A stretch of 60,671 bases of DNA from Halomonas sp. Its GTDB lineage: Bacteria > Pseudomonadota > Gammaproteobacteria > Pseudomonadales > Halomonadaceae. The DNA lies in the NCBI RefSeq assembly GCF_007692655.1, contig NZ_REBQ01000111.1, positions 1 through 60,671 of the forward strand. Reading direction: 5' to 3'. Shown piece after piece: positions 20,901-31,799 of the stretch. The stretch's first letter is position 1, and the number at the start of each line of letters is the position of its first letter. Below the pieces are notes generated by a model, which was not told the DNA's origin, made no database searches, and worked only from the letters and a program-made list of their open reading frames with translations. A program made the position numbers and the translations under genes.

Positions 20901-21792
20901 CATCATGACGGAGGGTTAATTGGGGCACATCTACCGCAATACGTGCCTCTTCCAACCGCCCGTCCCCCCAGCGCCCCCAAAGTCGCGCGCTGCCACCGGC
21001 CTGCTCAAGATAGGGCACATGGTCGGGGCGGAACATTGCCGCCAGAACTACCAATTGATCAAGCTGTATATCCAACTGCAGCGCCGCCGAAAAATCGCTA
21101 AACCCCCGCTCTCCCGGTTGCATTTCAACCTTTAGTTCAGCGGCGGGAAGTTCCACCTCTCTCGCCTGCTGCAGCGATTCAGCGATATTAATGGCACCGG
21201 CCAATCGTGTTCGCCGCTCATCCCCCGTCAGCAACAGGGTTTCTGCATGTAACATGACTCTATCTTGACTGCCGTGTAGTATCACCCGGGTGTCATTCAC
21301 CCACAGACGTTGACGCAGTATCAAACCGGCCCAGTCATCAATAGTGTCAAGATCAACATCTGGGTCAGGGGCAAAGTCAACTGGCAGCTCAGCGGGCTCA
21401 GGCCATTGCCAAACACCTCCAATACCCTCGTAAAGATGAAATTCTGTACCGCTGATCCGCGCATCACTAAAGATGGGAGCCATATTGGCAAGCGTTGCCC
21501 AGGTATCTAAACGCAGGCCCGCGTGATCCAACGAAAACAGCGCTTGACCCTCAGGCGTTTCAGCCTTTAAACCATCGAGTCGCAGCAATAGGTCGTTACG
21601 GGAAAGGGTGAGCGACAAGCGCTCAATAGTGACGGGCACACCGATACGCGCTTCAAGCAGCGCTTCTATACGGGGAGTAAAGGCGTCGGTTTGGCTAATT
21701 GCCAAGCGGAGCAGCAGCAGTAACACGGCGATAACGCCCAATAGCCAAGCGGCTGCTACCAAACTCCAACGCACTAGCGAACGAGTTAACAT
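17914..21792 (-). CDS. yhdP: AsmA-like envelope lipid-transport protein YhdP
   Basis: Large inner-membrane-anchored, periplasm-spanning protein; YhdP, TamB and YdbH are redundant bridges for phospholipid movement to the outer membrane in E. coli (established). The single N-terminal helix (about residues 8-30, [21 protein letters not shown]) is followed by more than 1,200 residues of beta-rich repeats. The C-terminal region ending near [35 protein letters not shown] is typical of YhdP. 1,292 residues, close to the E. coli length. It starts 3 bases after the rng stop. Confidence 0.94.
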   Translation of the reverse strand: MLTRSLVRWSLVAAAWLLGVIAVLLLLLRLAISQTDAFTPRIEALLEARIGVPVTIERLSLTLSRNDLLLRLDGLKAETPEGQALFSLDHAGLRLDTWATLANMAPIFSDARISGTEFHLYEGIGGVWQWPEPAELPVDFAPDPDVDLDTIDDWAGLILRQRLWVNDTRVILHGSQDRVMLHAETLLLTGDERRTRLAGAINIAESLQQAREVELPAAELKVEMQPGERGFSDFSAALQLDIQLDQLVVLAAMFRPDHVPYLEQAGGSARLWGRWGDGRLEEARIAVDVPQLTLRHDVQYAVLRDIEANGLWQRDGDGGEAWLSGDAQSVEWAQPVGDSDGPALPRHWSASHQPGQWEVRTSAFELASLTAWRDYVLLPESVTRVLQTLSPRGQVQGLQVGQREGHWGVNASLTGVEVSPWQQAPGGGPLDAWVEARDLRGRVLFSSNGDSTLYFPDVFATPMQLRHAEGEVQWVYDGPRTMVSGKRIKVDWDGAQLSGGFGLVTGQSRGHFGLDVDFNDVDALERPLAQWLPLGVMEDELSDFLLNDIGGYVNQGSLQLSQPLGSTVTREDFTATLALAITQGYLPIAPGWPRIEDVEGRLTWRNKVLEAVIDHAQSHGVTASQGELVMEDEVLDLSGLLYADGKSLTSFLQAMPDIDLAQLSDLRLSGEVNGDIAMSLPLEAPETLQLEVNAKPRFSEVVYLPLDLRLQAVEGDLAWLQDGERRGLAGEASARLLGGEIHADMHTQRDEIELQGSFATAALFGLAGLDDSQGTLPFEGQLQWQGLVRLLPTPTVRLESRLVGVTSHLPEPFAKSAQQPWPWVINADIDAGQIESRLADIASVRAQQLNGGLAGTLYLGSEAVTLPDWPSQPGFTMAVDVPRLDPMAWYQAIEPLMEGDAIQFGDGNVADAGSGSSQSPLAVSLTSACVVYQDECLGNVRAAGSMNSGRADMEVSGNIVTGHLRYDDDLPHPLDIAIESIALDRLLALGNVQHDADSARPDSWWEEVETRRDLPLAIPGWLADVPNGRLRMAEIAMESRRFGPLTAYWQSDGERFSLAPVGLTMGQLSARGELYWEGDSVSSHTRADISIQGGDVGTALERLDQPVVMRSRSTDVVASLDWPGAPWQLDLSHSDGYIRTDIRDGRFVTMESTPARLIGLLNFDNILRRLRLDFSDVTGQGTAFDRVQGTADVSGGLLTLRGPLQIDAPAATLKLTGNVNLVNRELDQRLGVTLPVTQSLPIAAIAVGAPIVGGALFLADQLFGDALDRATTLHYRVRGPWTSPQVTLEGPQ

Positions 21793-21795
21793 GGC

Positions 21796-23259
21796 TTACA
21801 TGAGCACAATATCGTACTGTTCTTGGGAGTAGTGCTGCTCGACCTGGAAGCGTATTGTTTTATTGATAAACGTTTCCAGATCGGCCACCGCCGCTGACTC
21901 TTCGTCCAACAAACGATCCACCACCGGCTGCGACGCAAGCACCATGTAAGTTTCAGCGCTGTAGGCGCGCTCTTCACGTAAAATTTCCCGAAAAATCTCG
22001 TAGCAGACAGTTTCCGGTGTTTTAAGCGTCCCCCGCCCACTGCATGTAGGACACGCCTCGCATAGCGTTTGTTCTAGACTCTCACGGGTACGCTTTCGCG
22101 TTAACTGTACTAAGCCGAGTTCGGTGACGCCGGTACACTTCGTTTTAGCATGGTCCCGCTCCAAGGCTTTTTCCAACACCCGCAGCACCTGACGCTGGTG
22201 CTCCACATCCAGCATATCGATGAAGTCAATAATGATAATGCCGCCCAGATTACGCAGCCGGAGCTGGCGAGCAATCGCCGTGGCAGCCTCAAGGTTGGTT
22301 TTGAAGATGGTCTCTTCTAGATTGCGATGCCCAACGTAACCGCCGGTGTTTACATCGATCGTCGTCATTGCCTCAGTGGGGTCAATCACCAAGTAGCCAC
22401 CCGACTTCAATTGCACCTTGCGCCCCAGTGCTTTTTGAATCTCATCTTCGACACTGTAAAGATCAAAAATGGGCCGTTCACCAGGGTAATACTCAATGCG
22501 ATCAACCGCATCGGGCATAAACTCTTCGGCAAACTCAACCAACTTGACAAAATTTTCCCGCGAATCGATGCGCACCTTTTCGATGTCGTCCCGCATTACA
22601 TCGCGCAGTGTGCGCATAAAAAGCGGAAGGTCATCATAAATGACGGTTTGCGGCTCAGCGGCAATTTTACGCTCACTCACTTTGCGCCACAGTCGCAGCA
22701 AAAAGTGCATATCGCCTTTAATCTCTTCGTCACCCACCCCTTCGGCCGCCGTGCGCACAATAAAGCCGCCAGTGACTTCCAGTGTCTGCTCGAGCATGCT
22801 CTCATCGAGCAGCGCCTTTAAGCGCTCCCGCTCGCGCTCATCTTCAATGCGCTGAGAAACGCCGTGATGTGGGGAGTCAGGCATATAGACTAAATAACGG
22901 GAGGGGATTGATAAGTGCGTCGTTAAACGCGCACCTTTACTGCCAATAGGGTCCTTGGTGGCTTGCACCACTAATGCCTGCCCCTCATGGAGTAGCTGAC
23001 CGATGGTTTGCTGCTCATCTGTAGGGGTGCCTGAGGGCATCACTTCATGAGCGTGAATAAAAGCCGCGCGCTCCAAGCCAATATCAACAAAGGCAGCCTG
23101 CATACCCGGCAACACACGAACTACCTTACCTTTGTAGATATTGCCCACAATGCCACGCCGACGGGAACGCTCGATCAGTGCCTCTTGCAAAACGCCATTT
23201 TCCACCAGCGCAACGCGGGTTTCCATTGGCGTTAAATTGATGAGAACTTCACCGCTCAT
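21796..23259 (-). CDS. rng: Ribonuclease G
   Basis: Endoribonuclease of the RNase E/G family, matures the 16S rRNA 5' end and turns over mRNAs. It starts MSGEVLINLTPMETRVAL at 23259 with AAGGA 6-7 bases upstream; the frame is open to 23340 but that part is not conserved. The S1 domain is at about 35-120 (GIVGNIYKGKVVRVLPGMQAAFVDIG), the catalytic Asp region includes IDVNTGGYVG and IIIDFIDM, and the zinc-link CEACPTCSGRG is at about 403-412. 487 residues with no long RNase E scaffold tail. It follows yhdE, as in E. coli. Confidence 0.96.
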   Translation of the reverse strand: MSGEVLINLTPMETRVALVENGVLQEALIERSRRRGIVGNIYKGKVVRVLPGMQAAFVDIGLERAAFIHAHEVMPSGTPTDEQQTIGQLLHEGQALVVQATKDPIGSKGARLTTHLSIPSRYLVYMPDSPHHGVSQRIEDERERERLKALLDESMLEQTLEVTGGFIVRTAAEGVGDEEIKGDMHFLLRLWRKVSERKIAAEPQTVIYDDLPLFMRTLRDVMRDDIEKVRIDSRENFVKLVEFAEEFMPDAVDRIEYYPGERPIFDLYSVEDEIQKALGRKVQLKSGGYLVIDPTEAMTTIDVNTGGYVGHRNLEETIFKTNLEAATAIARQLRLRNLGGIIIIDFIDMLDVEHQRQVLRVLEKALERDHAKTKCTGVTELGLVQLTRKRTRESLEQTLCEACPTCSGRGTLKTPETVCYEIFREILREERAYSAETYMVLASQPVVDRLLDEESAAVADLETFINKTIRFQVEQHYSQEQYDIVLM

Positions 23260-23330
23260 GCAAAATTCCTTGTTGGTTAACATATTCCTTATCAGCGATA
23301 CAGGCGGCAAGGCCCTCAAGCCAAGGGAGT

Positions 23331-23918
23331 TTAGGGGCACTCCCAGATAGGAACTCCCTGTTTTCGCAGCAATTGCGCCGTCTCAAACAGTGGTAGCCCA
23401 ACCACCGCTGAATGGCTACCGTGAACTTCTTTAACAAATATCGACGCCAGCCCTTGTATTGCATAGCCACCCGCTTTATCGGCAGGCTCGCCAGTCAGCC
23501 AATAGGCGGCTATTTCTTCTTCGCCAATGGTGCGCATCGTCACTTGAGTGGCCACACAGCAAGAGAGTAGGCCTTCAGGGCCTGTTATCGCCACTGCGGT
23601 CAGTACCTGATGACACCTTCCTGAGAGTAACCGCAGCATATCGGCACCCTCTGAAGCATCCACTGGCTTGCCTAGAATACGGCCGTCAACGACAACGGCA
23701 GTATCGGAGCCCAGTGTCGGCAGGAGAGTCAACGGCGTCGCGGCCAGCGCTTTACTCTTCGCCAAGCGTAGCACATAGGCCTTGGCTGACTCTCCGCCCA
23801 GAGGCGCCTCATCAATATCACAAGGCTTAACGGTGACCTGTACACCGATAGATGCCAGTAACGCTCGCCGCCGCGGCGAAGCCGACGCCAGGCAAAGCGC
23901 AGGGTGCCCGGCCGTCAT
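23331..23918 (-). CDS. yhdE: Maf-family nucleoside triphosphate pyrophosphatase YhdE
   Basis: Maf-type house-cleaning enzyme hydrolysing dTTP, UTP and modified nucleotides. The start [17 protein letters not shown] at 23918 makes an ATGA overlap with the mreD stop, so the upstream extension is rejected. Conserved motifs are [10 protein letters not shown] (about residues 12-21), [16 protein letters not shown] with the catalytic Asp, and [11 protein letters not shown]. 195 residues. Confidence 0.95.
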   Translation of the reverse strand: MTAGHPALCLASASPRRRALLASIGVQVTVKPCDIDEAPLGGESAKAYVLRLAKSKALAATPLTLLPTLGSDTAVVVDGRILGKPVDASEGADMLRLLSGRCHQVLTAVAITGPEGLLSCCVATQVTMRTIGEEEIAAYWLTGEPADKAGGYAIQGLASIFVKEVHGSHSAVVGLPLFETAQLLRKQGVPIWECP

Positions 23919-24403
23919 GAGGCTGCTAACCGGCGTTCTAATGCTTGAAACATCGTCGATAGCCACGGCCAAAGCACAGCGCTAATCAATGAAGGAATCA
24001 AAAACGCCAAATGAATCGAAAAATCCCCAACAATCGTTCGCAACCACTGTGCGACCAGTTGCACCAACCCCAGCAGCACCAGCACCAACGCTGATTGCTG
24101 TACCAAGGAGTAGGCTCGAAACCGGGGATACACCAGCGCACATAAAAAAGCCAACAGCGCATAGATGAGCGCATGCTGGCCTAACGCAGTGCCTTCAATT
24201 AAGTCCATCAAAATGCCCAGCACAAAGCCGTGAAAAACGCCGACTCTGTCGGGAGTGCGCATGCACCAATAAATCAGCATCAGGCCAAGCCACTCAGGGC
24301 GATAAACCTGCCAGCCCTCGGCCAACGGCATTACCTGCAAACAGAGCGCTAGCGCAAGGCTCAGCCAAACAAACAACAAAGGCACTATTGGTGCACGCGC
24401 CAT
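23915..24403 (-). CDS. mreD: Rod-shape protein MreD
   Basis: Integral membrane subunit of the elongasome that directs lateral wall synthesis. The 162 residues are hydrophobic with about five transmembrane helices (first [14 protein letters not shown]) and the MreD-type segment [43 protein letters not shown]. It overlaps mreC by one base and yhdE by four, indicating tight coupling. Confidence 0.94.
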   Translation of the reverse strand: MARAPIVPLLFVWLSLALALCLQVMPLAEGWQVYRPEWLGLMLIYWCMRTPDRVGVFHGFVLGILMDLIEGTALGQHALIYALLAFLCALVYPRFRAYSLVQQSALVLVLLGLVQLVAQWLRTIVGDFSIHLAFLIPSLISAVLWPWLSTMFQALERRLAAS

Positions 24404-25413
24404 CAGGGCACCTCTTGGGGTGTTGCATGTTGATCAGGTACGGGCATAGTTTGTAAAGGCAAAGGCTGATTGGGCGCCGTTTGCTCTAATAGCGCCTGAT
24501 CAGCATTGGAAAGCCGTAGAGAAGAGCGAAGCGCTTCTGCAGAAATATCCAGCGTATCGTCCCAAGCATGCTCTTCAACATCCTCCAGAGGTGGTGGAAA
24601 GAGCAGCAAAAAATGCCGCGAGCGCTGCAACTGTGCCATGGGCTCTGCGGTTACCCGCGCAAAAGGCTGCCCTGGATCGTGATACACCTCGGTGACACGC
24701 GCCACCGGGTAACCTGGCGGAAAGCGCCCTGCCAGCCCCGACGTAGTGAGTAGATCGCCTTCGCGAATATCCGCCGTATCCGGTACGTGCATGACGTTAA
24801 CACTACTGTAACGCCCCGCGCCTTGAACAATGAAGCGCAGACCATTGCGATTTAGCTGCACCGGCAACGCATGGCTGGCATCAGCTAACAGCAATACCCT
24901 ACTGGAATAGGCTGAAACCGCGGTAATCTGACCTACCAGTCCCGAAGCATCGATCACCGGCTGCCCCACGTAGGCGCCGTTTCGGTGCCCACGATTAACC
25001 ACCATCTGGTGGCTAAAAGGGTCATTATCCAGCGACAAAAGCTCCGCCGTAATATAGGGAATCTCACGCCGCTCAGCAGCCTTAAGCAGGCTTCGCAGCT
25101 CGCTATTTTCTGCGGTCAGATTTGCCATACGCTGCCCACGGTGAGAGAGCGTAAGAATCTGCTCACGTAAACGGCGGTTTTCATCCACCAACGCCTGTTG
25201 ATCGGACAGCGCTAGCGACCCCCAGTTTAGCAAGTCGCTAGGAACACTCACTACCCATTGGATAGGTGCTACGACCATCGACATTTGCGCACGCACTTGC
25301 TCCATGCGCGTAAAACGTTGGTCGACAAACATCAAAGCACTGGCGGCCAACACGCAAAAAAACAGCCGATAGCCCGGCAATGGTCCGTGCGAAAACAGCG
25401 GTTTAATAGGCAA
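24403..25413 (-). CDS. mreC: Rod-shape protein MreC
   Basis: Bitopic protein linking MreB to the periplasmic wall enzymes (RodA/PBP2). One membrane helix near residues 14-30, a coiled coil (about 70-115, ALVDENRRLREQILTLSHRGQRMANLTAENSELRSLL), then two beta domains with the family NRGHRNGAYVGQPVIDASGLVGQI. A Pro/Gln-rich C-terminal tail of some 35 residues is typical in Pseudomonas and relatives. 336 residues. Confidence 0.95.
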   Translation of the reverse strand: MPIKPLFSHGPLPGYRLFFCVLAASALMFVDQRFTRMEQVRAQMSMVVAPIQWVVSVPSDLLNWGSLALSDQQALVDENRRLREQILTLSHRGQRMANLTAENSELRSLLKAAERREIPYITAELLSLDNDPFSHQMVVNRGHRNGAYVGQPVIDASGLVGQITAVSAYSSRVLLLADASHALPVQLNRNGLRFIVQGAGRYSSVNVMHVPDTADIREGDLLTTSGLAGRFPPGYPVARVTEVYHDPGQPFARVTAEPMAQLQRSRHFLLLFPPPLEDVEEHAWDDTLDISAEALRSSLRLSNADQALLEQTAPNQPLPLQTMPVPDQHATPQEVP

Positions 25414-25437
25414 TCCCCCCGCGATAAACCGCTGCGA

Positions 25438-26487
<1,050 letters not shown>

Positions 26488-26637
26488 CTAGTGCAGACCG
26501 GGAACCCTGTGCGGATGCAAACGGTATCACCGCAACCCCTTGGCAGCAAGCACGAGTCGTGTCTAACACTGCCCGTTAAGGTCAATATGTGGTACCTTTT
26601 GCGGCTATTTTCCACGTCTGCGACACAAGACGTTTTT

Positions 26638-26666
26638 TTGATGTCGGTATGTATACCGCTTAATGT
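26638..26666 (+). promoter_or_regulatory. Possible sigma-70 promoter for gatCAB with palindromic spacer
   Basis: TTGATG (26638-26643) and TAATGT (26661-26666) are 17 bases apart, upstream of gatC. The spacer contains the perfect palindrome CGGTAT-GT-ATACCG (26645-26658), and a second dyad TGGAA-TATG-TTCCA (26666-26679) follows the -10 box. The dyads could be operators, but no factor can be named. Confidence 0.45.
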
Positions 26667-26704
26667 GGAATATGTTCCATCACATTTGCGAGGAAATCTC
26701 GATC

Positions 26705-26992
26705 ATGGCGATTGAAGACTCTCATGTGCGCCGGGCTGCTCACTTGGCCCGACTCGCCATTAGCGATGACCAAGCCAGCGGCTTTGTAGACGACCTGAGC
26801 CGAATACTGGAAATGGTTGACCAGCTGCAAGGCATTGATACAGAAGGCGTTATGCCGCTTTCGCACCCATTGGATGCGACCCAGCGACTGCGCGCCGATG
26901 AAGTCACAGAAACCAATCAGCGCGACAATTTTCAGCGCTGTGCCCCGGCGGTGGAAAACGGCTTGTACCTCGTTCCTCGCGTCGTGGAATAA
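26705..26992 (+). CDS. gatC: Aspartyl/glutamyl-tRNA amidotransferase subunit C
   Basis: Small stabilising subunit of GatCAB, which amidates mischarged Asp-tRNA(Asn) or Glu-tRNA(Gln). The start at 26705 (MAIEDSHVRRAAHLARLAI) follows GAGGAAAT; the frame begins earlier at 26663 without a site. 95 residues with the usual PL-x-H...LR-x-D pattern (PLSHPLDATQRLRADEV). gatA follows after 111 bases. Confidence 0.96.
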   Translation: MAIEDSHVRRAAHLARLAISDDQASGFVDDLSRILEMVDQLQGIDTEGVMPLSHPLDATQRLRADEVTETNQRDNFQRCAPAVENGLYLVPRVVE

Positions 26993-27103
26993 ACACGCTG
27001 AACAACGTCGATAAATAAGCTCGATGCATAACAGCGTAGCCGAGGGCGCCCAAGTCACCACTTTCGCTTCTTTTTTTTCGCCCCTGAACGGAGCTTCCGG
27101 GTC

Positions 27104-28564
27104 ATGTATGAGAAAACATTAACGCAACTCGCTGCCGCCTTAAAAAGCGGCGAGTTTTCAAGCCGCGAGCTGACTGCTCATTATCTGCAGCGCATTGAGA
27201 AAGCTGATGGCAAGCTAAATAGTTTTATCAGCGTGACCGCTGAGCAGGCGCTTAAACAAGCTGAAATTGCCGACAACGCACGTGCAGCTGGAACCGCCGG
27301 ACCATTAGCGGGCATCCCACTGGCGCTGAAAGATATTTTTTGTACCCGCGATGTAAAAACCAGCTGTGGCTCCAAGATGCTGGATAATTTTATAGCGCCT
27401 TACAATGCCACGGTGGTTGAAAAGCTTCACGCAGCAGGCACTATCAGCCTGGGTAAAACCAATATGGATGAGTTCGCCATGGGCTCCTCCAATGAAAACA
27501 GCTTTTACGGCCCAGTGAAAAACCCCTGGGACCTGACGGCGGTGCCCGGCGGCAGCTCCGGCGGCAGTGCAGCAGCCGTCGCCGCAGGTTTAGTGCCCGC
27601 CGCTATGGGCACCGATACCGGCGGCTCTATTCGCCAGCCGGCCGCTTTTTGCGGCATTACCGGTTTGAAACCGACCTATGGCCGCGTATCACGCTTTGGC
27701 ATCATTGCCTACGCGTCAAGCCTTGACCAGGCCGGTCCAATGGCACGTAGTGCTGAAGATTGCGCGCATCTGCTTGGCGTCATTGCAGGCCACGACGGCC
27801 GCGACTCCACCAGCGTGGCGCGTGGCGTACCGGACTATGTGGAAAGTCTCAATGCGCCACTGTCAGGGCTTAAAATCGGCCTACCCAAAGAGTATTTTGG
27901 CGATGGTTTAGCCCCAGACGTGGAAAAAGCCGTCCGTGAGGCAGTGAAGGTTTATGAATCGTTAGGCGCCACGGTGCGCGAAGTCAGTCTGCCGCACACC
28001 CACTATGCCATTCCAGCCTACTACGTCATCGCTCCCGCCGAAGCGTCTTCCAATCTTTCACGCTATGACGGCGTGCGTTTCGGGCACCGCTGCGACAACC
28101 CCAGCGACTTGATTGACCTGTATACCCGCTCCAGGGCGGAAGGCTTCGGTGAAGAAGTCAAACGGCGCATCCTGATCGGCACCCACACGCTGTCAGAAGG
28201 CTTTTTTGACGCCTATTACACCAAAGCCCAGCAAGTACGCCGTCTCATTCGTCAGGACTTCCTAGACGCCTTTGAAGATGTGGATGTGCTAATGGGGCCC
28301 GCCTCGCCTACCCCCGCGTTTGATTTAGGCGCTAAAAAAGACCCAGTCTCCATGTACCTGCAGGATATCTATACCATCGCGGTTAATCTGGCGGGCATCC
28401 CAGGCATCAGCGTGCCCGCAGGCTTCGTCGGTGGTCGGCCGGTGGGGCTGCAAATTCTGGGTACGCACTTTGCCGAAGCGCAGCTGCTCAACGTCGCCCA
28501 CCAGTTCCAACAAGCGACCGACTGGCACTTACAACGTCCTGCCTTTGCCGAGGAGTACGCCTAA
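27104..28564 (+). CDS. gatA: Aspartyl/glutamyl-tRNA amidotransferase subunit A
   Basis: Glutaminase/amidase subunit of GatCAB: releases ammonia from glutamine or asparagine for the GatB active site. The Ser-cisSer-Lys amidase triad lies in ALKDIFCT (Lys 76 region), [15 protein letters not shown] and [14 protein letters not shown]. 486 residues. Its stop overlaps the gatB ATG by one base (TAATG), so the two are translationally coupled. The upstream ribosome site is weak. Confidence 0.97.
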   Translation: MYEKTLTQLAAALKSGEFSSRELTAHYLQRIEKADGKLNSFISVTAEQALKQAEIADNARAAGTAGPLAGIPLALKDIFCTRDVKTSCGSKMLDNFIAPYNATVVEKLHAAGTISLGKTNMDEFAMGSSNENSFYGPVKNPWDLTAVPGGSSGGSAAAVAAGLVPAAMGTDTGGSIRQPAAFCGITGLKPTYGRVSRFGIIAYASSLDQAGPMARSAEDCAHLLGVIAGHDGRDSTSVARGVPDYVESLNAPLSGLKIGLPKEYFGDGLAPDVEKAVREAVKVYESLGATVREVSLPHTHYAIPAYYVIAPAEASSNLSRYDGVRFGHRCDNPSDLIDLYTRSRAEGFGEEVKRRILIGTHTLSEGFFDAYYTKAQQVRRLIRQDFLDAFEDVDVLMGPASPTPAFDLGAKKDPVSMYLQDIYTIAVNLAGIPGISVPAGFVGGRPVGLQILGTHFAEAQLLNVAHQFQQATDWHLQRPAFAEEYA

Positions 28565-30018
28565 TGCAATGGGAAACCGTGATTGGGCTTGAAGTCCACG
28601 TTCAGCTCGCAACACGCTCTAAAATATTTTCCGGTGCGTCAACGGCATTTGGCGCCGAGCCAAACACCCAGGCCTGCGCTGTCGATTTAGGTCTACCCGG
28701 CGTACTGCCCGTGCTCAATGAGCAGGCGGTGGCGATGGCCGTTCAGTTTGGTTTAGCCGTGCATGCAGATATCGCTGAAGTATCGGTGTTTGATCGTAAA
28801 AATTATTTTTACCCCGACCTACCCAAGGGCTATCAAACCAGCCAGATGTACCACCCCATTGTGGGCCCCGGCGACGTTGAGATCACCCTGGAGGACGGTA
28901 GTACCAAACGCATTCGCATTCACCACGCTCACCTTGAAGAGGATGCAGGCAAATCGCTGCATGAAGATTTCCACGGCATGACCGGTATTGACTTGAACCG
29001 GGCAGGCACACCGCTGTTGGAAATTGTTTCTGAGCCGGATATGCGCAGTGCAAAAGAGGCCGCCGCTTACCTTAAGGCGATTCACTCCATCGTGACTTAC
29101 CTGGGTATTTCCGACGGTAATATGGCTGAGGGCTCAATGCGCTGTGACGTTAACGTCTCGGTACGCCCCAAGGGTCAGGAAGCCTTTGGTACCCGCGCCG
29201 AGATTAAAAACGTGAACTCGTTTCGCTTTGTGGAGCGCGCCATTGCCTTTGAAGTCGAGCGGCAAATTGAGTTAATCGAAGATGGCGGCAGCGTCATTCA
29301 AGAGACGCGCCTGTTTGACCCTGAGCGCGATGAAACCCGTAGCATGCGGACAAAGGAGGAAGCCAACGACTACCGCTACTTCCCCTGCCCTGACTTACTA
29401 CCGGTTGTGCTCGATCAGGCGTATTTAGATCATTTACGCAGCCAACTGCCAGAACTGCCAGCGGATAAGCGCGAGCGCTTCCAGAACGAGCTAGGGCTGT
29501 CTGCCTATGACGCCAATGTTATTTCTGCTAGTCGTGATATGGCCGAGTTTTTTGAAGTGGTGCACAGCGTATGCGGCGACGCCAAGCAGGCGGCCAACTG
29601 GGTGCAAGGTGAGCTTTCCGGGGCGCTTAATCGTGAAAGCCTAAGCATTGCCAACAGCCCAATTTCGGCACGCCAGTTGGGCGAGCTGATCAGCCGCGTC
29701 CTGGACGACACCATTAGTGGCAAGGCGGCTAAAGACGTCTTCCAAGCCCTTTGGAATGGCCAAGGCGAGTCTGCTGATGAAGTGATTGAGGCGAAAGGAC
29801 TTAAGCAGGTCACCGACACCGGCGCCATTGAAGCGATGATTGATCAAGTGATCGCCGAGAGCCCGGCCCAGGTCGCCCAGTATCGCGACTCCGAGCCGGA
29901 AAAACGCGGCAAGATGATTGGTTATTTTGTCGGCCAGGTAATGAAGGCGTCACGGGGCACCGCCAACCCACAGCAGGTAAACGGCTTGCTAAAAGAGAAA
30001 CTGGACGCGTTGCTGTAA
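28564..30018 (+). CDS. gatB: Aspartyl/glutamyl-tRNA amidotransferase subunit B
   Basis: Kinase/transamidase subunit that activates the mischarged amino acid on the tRNA and couples it to ammonia. GatB hallmarks are [13 protein letters not shown] at the start, [37 protein letters not shown] and the YqeY-like tail with [21 protein letters not shown]. 484 residues. A strong terminator follows 11 bases after the stop. In relatives lacking AsnRS this operon supplies Asn-tRNA; whether that holds here cannot be judged from this window. Confidence 0.97.
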   Translation: MQWETVIGLEVHVQLATRSKIFSGASTAFGAEPNTQACAVDLGLPGVLPVLNEQAVAMAVQFGLAVHADIAEVSVFDRKNYFYPDLPKGYQTSQMYHPIVGPGDVEITLEDGSTKRIRIHHAHLEEDAGKSLHEDFHGMTGIDLNRAGTPLLEIVSEPDMRSAKEAAAYLKAIHSIVTYLGISDGNMAEGSMRCDVNVSVRPKGQEAFGTRAEIKNVNSFRFVERAIAFEVERQIELIEDGGSVIQETRLFDPERDETRSMRTKEEANDYRYFPCPDLLPVVLDQAYLDHLRSQLPELPADKRERFQNELGLSAYDANVISASRDMAEFFEVVHSVCGDAKQAANWVQGELSGALNRESLSIANSPISARQLGELISRVLDDTISGKAAKDVFQALWNGQGESADEVIEAKGLKQVTDTGAIEAMIDQVIAESPAQVAQYRDSEPEKRGKMIGYFVGQVMKASRGTANPQQVNGLLKEKLDALL

Positions 30019-30028
30019 AAACCTAACC

Positions 30029-30053
30029 AACGGCTGCCCAGGCAGCCGTTTTT
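30029..30053 (+). terminator. Rho-independent terminator of gatCAB
   Basis: A perfect 10-bp stem (30029-30038 with 30041-30050), a 2-base loop and a run of five T (30049-30053). It sits in the 51-base gap between the convergent gatB and sixA and may also stop sixA transcription, since the opposite strand also carries T-rich bases beyond the stem. Confidence 0.85.
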
Positions 30054-30069
30054 AATGCTACAAACCGAA

Positions 30070-30555
30070 CTAGGCCAACTGGCTGGGCTGGGTAAACCGT
30101 TTCAGCTGCGCGCAGCCGGCCGCCCATACGTCGGCCTCGAACTCAGCGATGGCCGCCGTGGGGAATCCAATGCCCTGCTCTGGGCTTCCTTCTACCAGCA
30201 GACCAGCAAGATCGCCTACCAGAGGCATATGGCTAACCAGCATGATGGGTGTATCACCCTCAGGCTGCTCTAGCAGCCAGTCGCTCACCGCACCCGGCGA
30301 ATCATCCGGGGTAATAAAATCCAGCGTCTCAAGCGATATGCCCAGCGCATCGCATAAATGCTGTGCGGTTTGCTGAGCGCGGGCATAGGGGCTGACATAC
30401 AGCCTTGGCATGGCTAGCTCCCCTTCGGCAACACGCCCTGACAGCCAGCTCGCCATTTTTTCCGCTTCCTGCTCACCGCGGGCAGTCAACCGGCGGGCAG
30501 TGTCTGGGTACCCTGGCGCGGCCTCACCGTGGCGCATTAGCAGCACATCATGCAT
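30070..30555 (-). CDS. sixA: Phosphohistidine phosphatase SixA
   Basis: Histidine phosphatase family protein that removes phosphate from phosphohistidines; in E. coli it acts on the PTS-Ntr phosphotransferase NPr (established). The RHG motif is LMRHGEA near the start and the second catalytic His is in [10 protein letters not shown]. The start [10 protein letters not shown] at 30555 (or 30561) lies inside the 3' end of gpsA, giving an overlap of about 8 bases. 161 residues. The presence of ptsN and ptsO in the same window makes a PTS-Ntr role plausible. Confidence 0.93.
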   Translation of the reverse strand: MHDVLLMRHGEAAPGYPDTARRLTARGEQEAEKMASWLSGRVAEGELAMPRLYVSPYARAQQTAQHLCDALGISLETLDFITPDDSPGAVSDWLLEQPEGDTPIMLVSHMPLVGDLAGLLVEGSPEQGIGFPTAAIAEFEADVWAAGCAQLKRFTQPSQLA

Positions 30556-31663
30556 GCCCATCTCCATTGTCGTTATTTGTCTGGTCGTGACCCGCCTGTT
30601 CACGATGCGCCTGCTGAACGGCTTCGCGAGGCAAGATAAACTCTACGTCGCTGCTCTGTTCGCCCATCATTAGAGTACGCGCCATCTCCTGAGCAGGTAC
30701 ACCGTCAAACAACACGTGATTAAGCCCTTCCGCAAGCGGCATATAAACGCCCATCTCCTGGGCTTTAGCGCACACCAGTTTAACGGTATTCACCCCTTCA
30801 GCTACCTGACCAAGCGCATCAACGGCCTCTTCCAGCGTGCGCCCTTCTCCCATGGCATAACCAACCCGATAATTACGCGACAAATTGGACGAACAGGTAA
30901 CAATTAAGTCGCCTACCCCCGCCAAACCCAAAAAAGTCATCGGATTAGCCCCCTGAGCGACGGCAAACCGGCTCATTTCAGCCAAGGCCCGAGTCATTAG
31001 CATACTACGGGTGTTTTCGCCCATACCAAGCGCTGCCGCCATCCCCGCCGCAATAGCATAAATATTTTTCAACGCACCGCCCAGCTCTACACCATGACGG
31101 TCATCGCTGGCGTAAACGCGAAAATAGCGGCAGCCCAGTGCCTGCTGGACACGGGTGCGCGTTAGTGGGTCAGCGCTGGCAATCACCGTGGCGGTCAGCT
31201 GCTTATCGGCAATTTCAGAAGCGAGGTTAGGGCCCGCAATCACGCCGATGTGGCGATACCCTGTCTCTTGCTCCAACACTTGGCTCATCAGCAAAAAGCC
31301 GTCTTGCTCAATACCTTTGGTCGTGCTAACCAGAATTTGCTCTGGCCGAAGCCACACTTTAGCGGCTTGCACAACGCTGCGAAAAGCCTTGGAGGGAATG
31401 GCAATCAACACCAGCTCCGCGTCAGCTAAAACGGCTTGTAGGTCAGTTGACGCCTGCACCGCAGGGTTCATCGCGTAATGGGGCAGGTAGCGTCCGTTAC
31501 AATGTTCATTATTAATCTGCGTTACCAGCGCCTCGTCGCGCATCCACTGACGAACCTGGGCGCCATTATCGGCGGCAATGCTCGCCAGGGCCGTGCCAAA
31601 ACTCCCGCCCCCCAGCACCGCGACACTGATCGGTTCCGCTACGTTGCTTTGCTGCTCAGCCAT
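30548..31663 (-). CDS. gpsA: Glycerol-3-phosphate dehydrogenase [NAD(P)+] GpsA
   Basis: Makes sn-glycerol 3-phosphate from dihydroxyacetone phosphate for phospholipid synthesis. The Rossmann motif [11 protein letters not shown] is at about residues 15-25; catalytic Lys is in [11 protein letters not shown]; the substrate motif [14 protein letters not shown] is present. At 371 residues it is longer than the usual 335-340, due to a polar C-terminal tail ([21 protein letters not shown]), within which the sixA start lies. Confidence 0.97.
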   Translation of the reverse strand: MAEQQSNVAEPISVAVLGGGSFGTALASIAADNGAQVRQWMRDEALVTQINNEHCNGRYLPHYAMNPAVQASTDLQAVLADAELVLIAIPSKAFRSVVQAAKVWLRPEQILVSTTKGIEQDGFLLMSQVLEQETGYRHIGVIAGPNLASEIADKQLTATVIASADPLTRTRVQQALGCRYFRVYASDDRHGVELGGALKNIYAIAAGMAAALGMGENTRSMLMTRALAEMSRFAVAQGANPMTFLGLAGVGDLIVTCSSNLSRNYRVGYAMGEGRTLEEAVDALGQVAEGVNTVKLVCAKAQEMGVYMPLAEGLNHVLFDGVPAQEMARTLMMGEQSSDVEFILPREAVQQAHREQAGHDQTNNDNGDGHA

Positions 31664-31700
31664 GATGATGTCCTAGTAAGTCTCACCGAACGTATACTCT

Positions 31701-31722
31701 ACTGTATCAAAACTGTATCAAA
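31701..31722 (+). repeat. 11-bp tandem direct repeat upstream of gpsA
   Basis: ACTGTATCAAA occurs twice back to back between the gpsA start and the htpG terminator stem. It lies where the gpsA promoter should be, so it may be a binding site pair or a chance duplication. Confidence 0.75.
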
Positions 31723-31725
31723 ACA

Positions 31726-31781
31726 AACGACCCGCTGGGGTTACCAAGCGGGTCGTTCTGGGCTCTGCGCATGGCAGAGCC
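31726..31781 (-). terminator. Double hairpin terminator of htpG
   Basis: Two perfect inverted repeats follow htpG. The first met by polymerase has an 8-bp stem (31761-31768 with 31774-31781). The second has an 11-bp stem (31726-31736 with 31747-31757) and on the minus strand is followed by a T-rich run (TTTGTTTTG), as expected for intrinsic termination. Confidence 0.8.
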
Positions 31782-31799
31782 TCATTGATAAGGCCTGAA

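Noticed and set aside
22327-22821. 164-codon open frame on the plus strand opposite rng
   Set aside because: Antisense to conserved RNase G codons; no ribosome site or family features.
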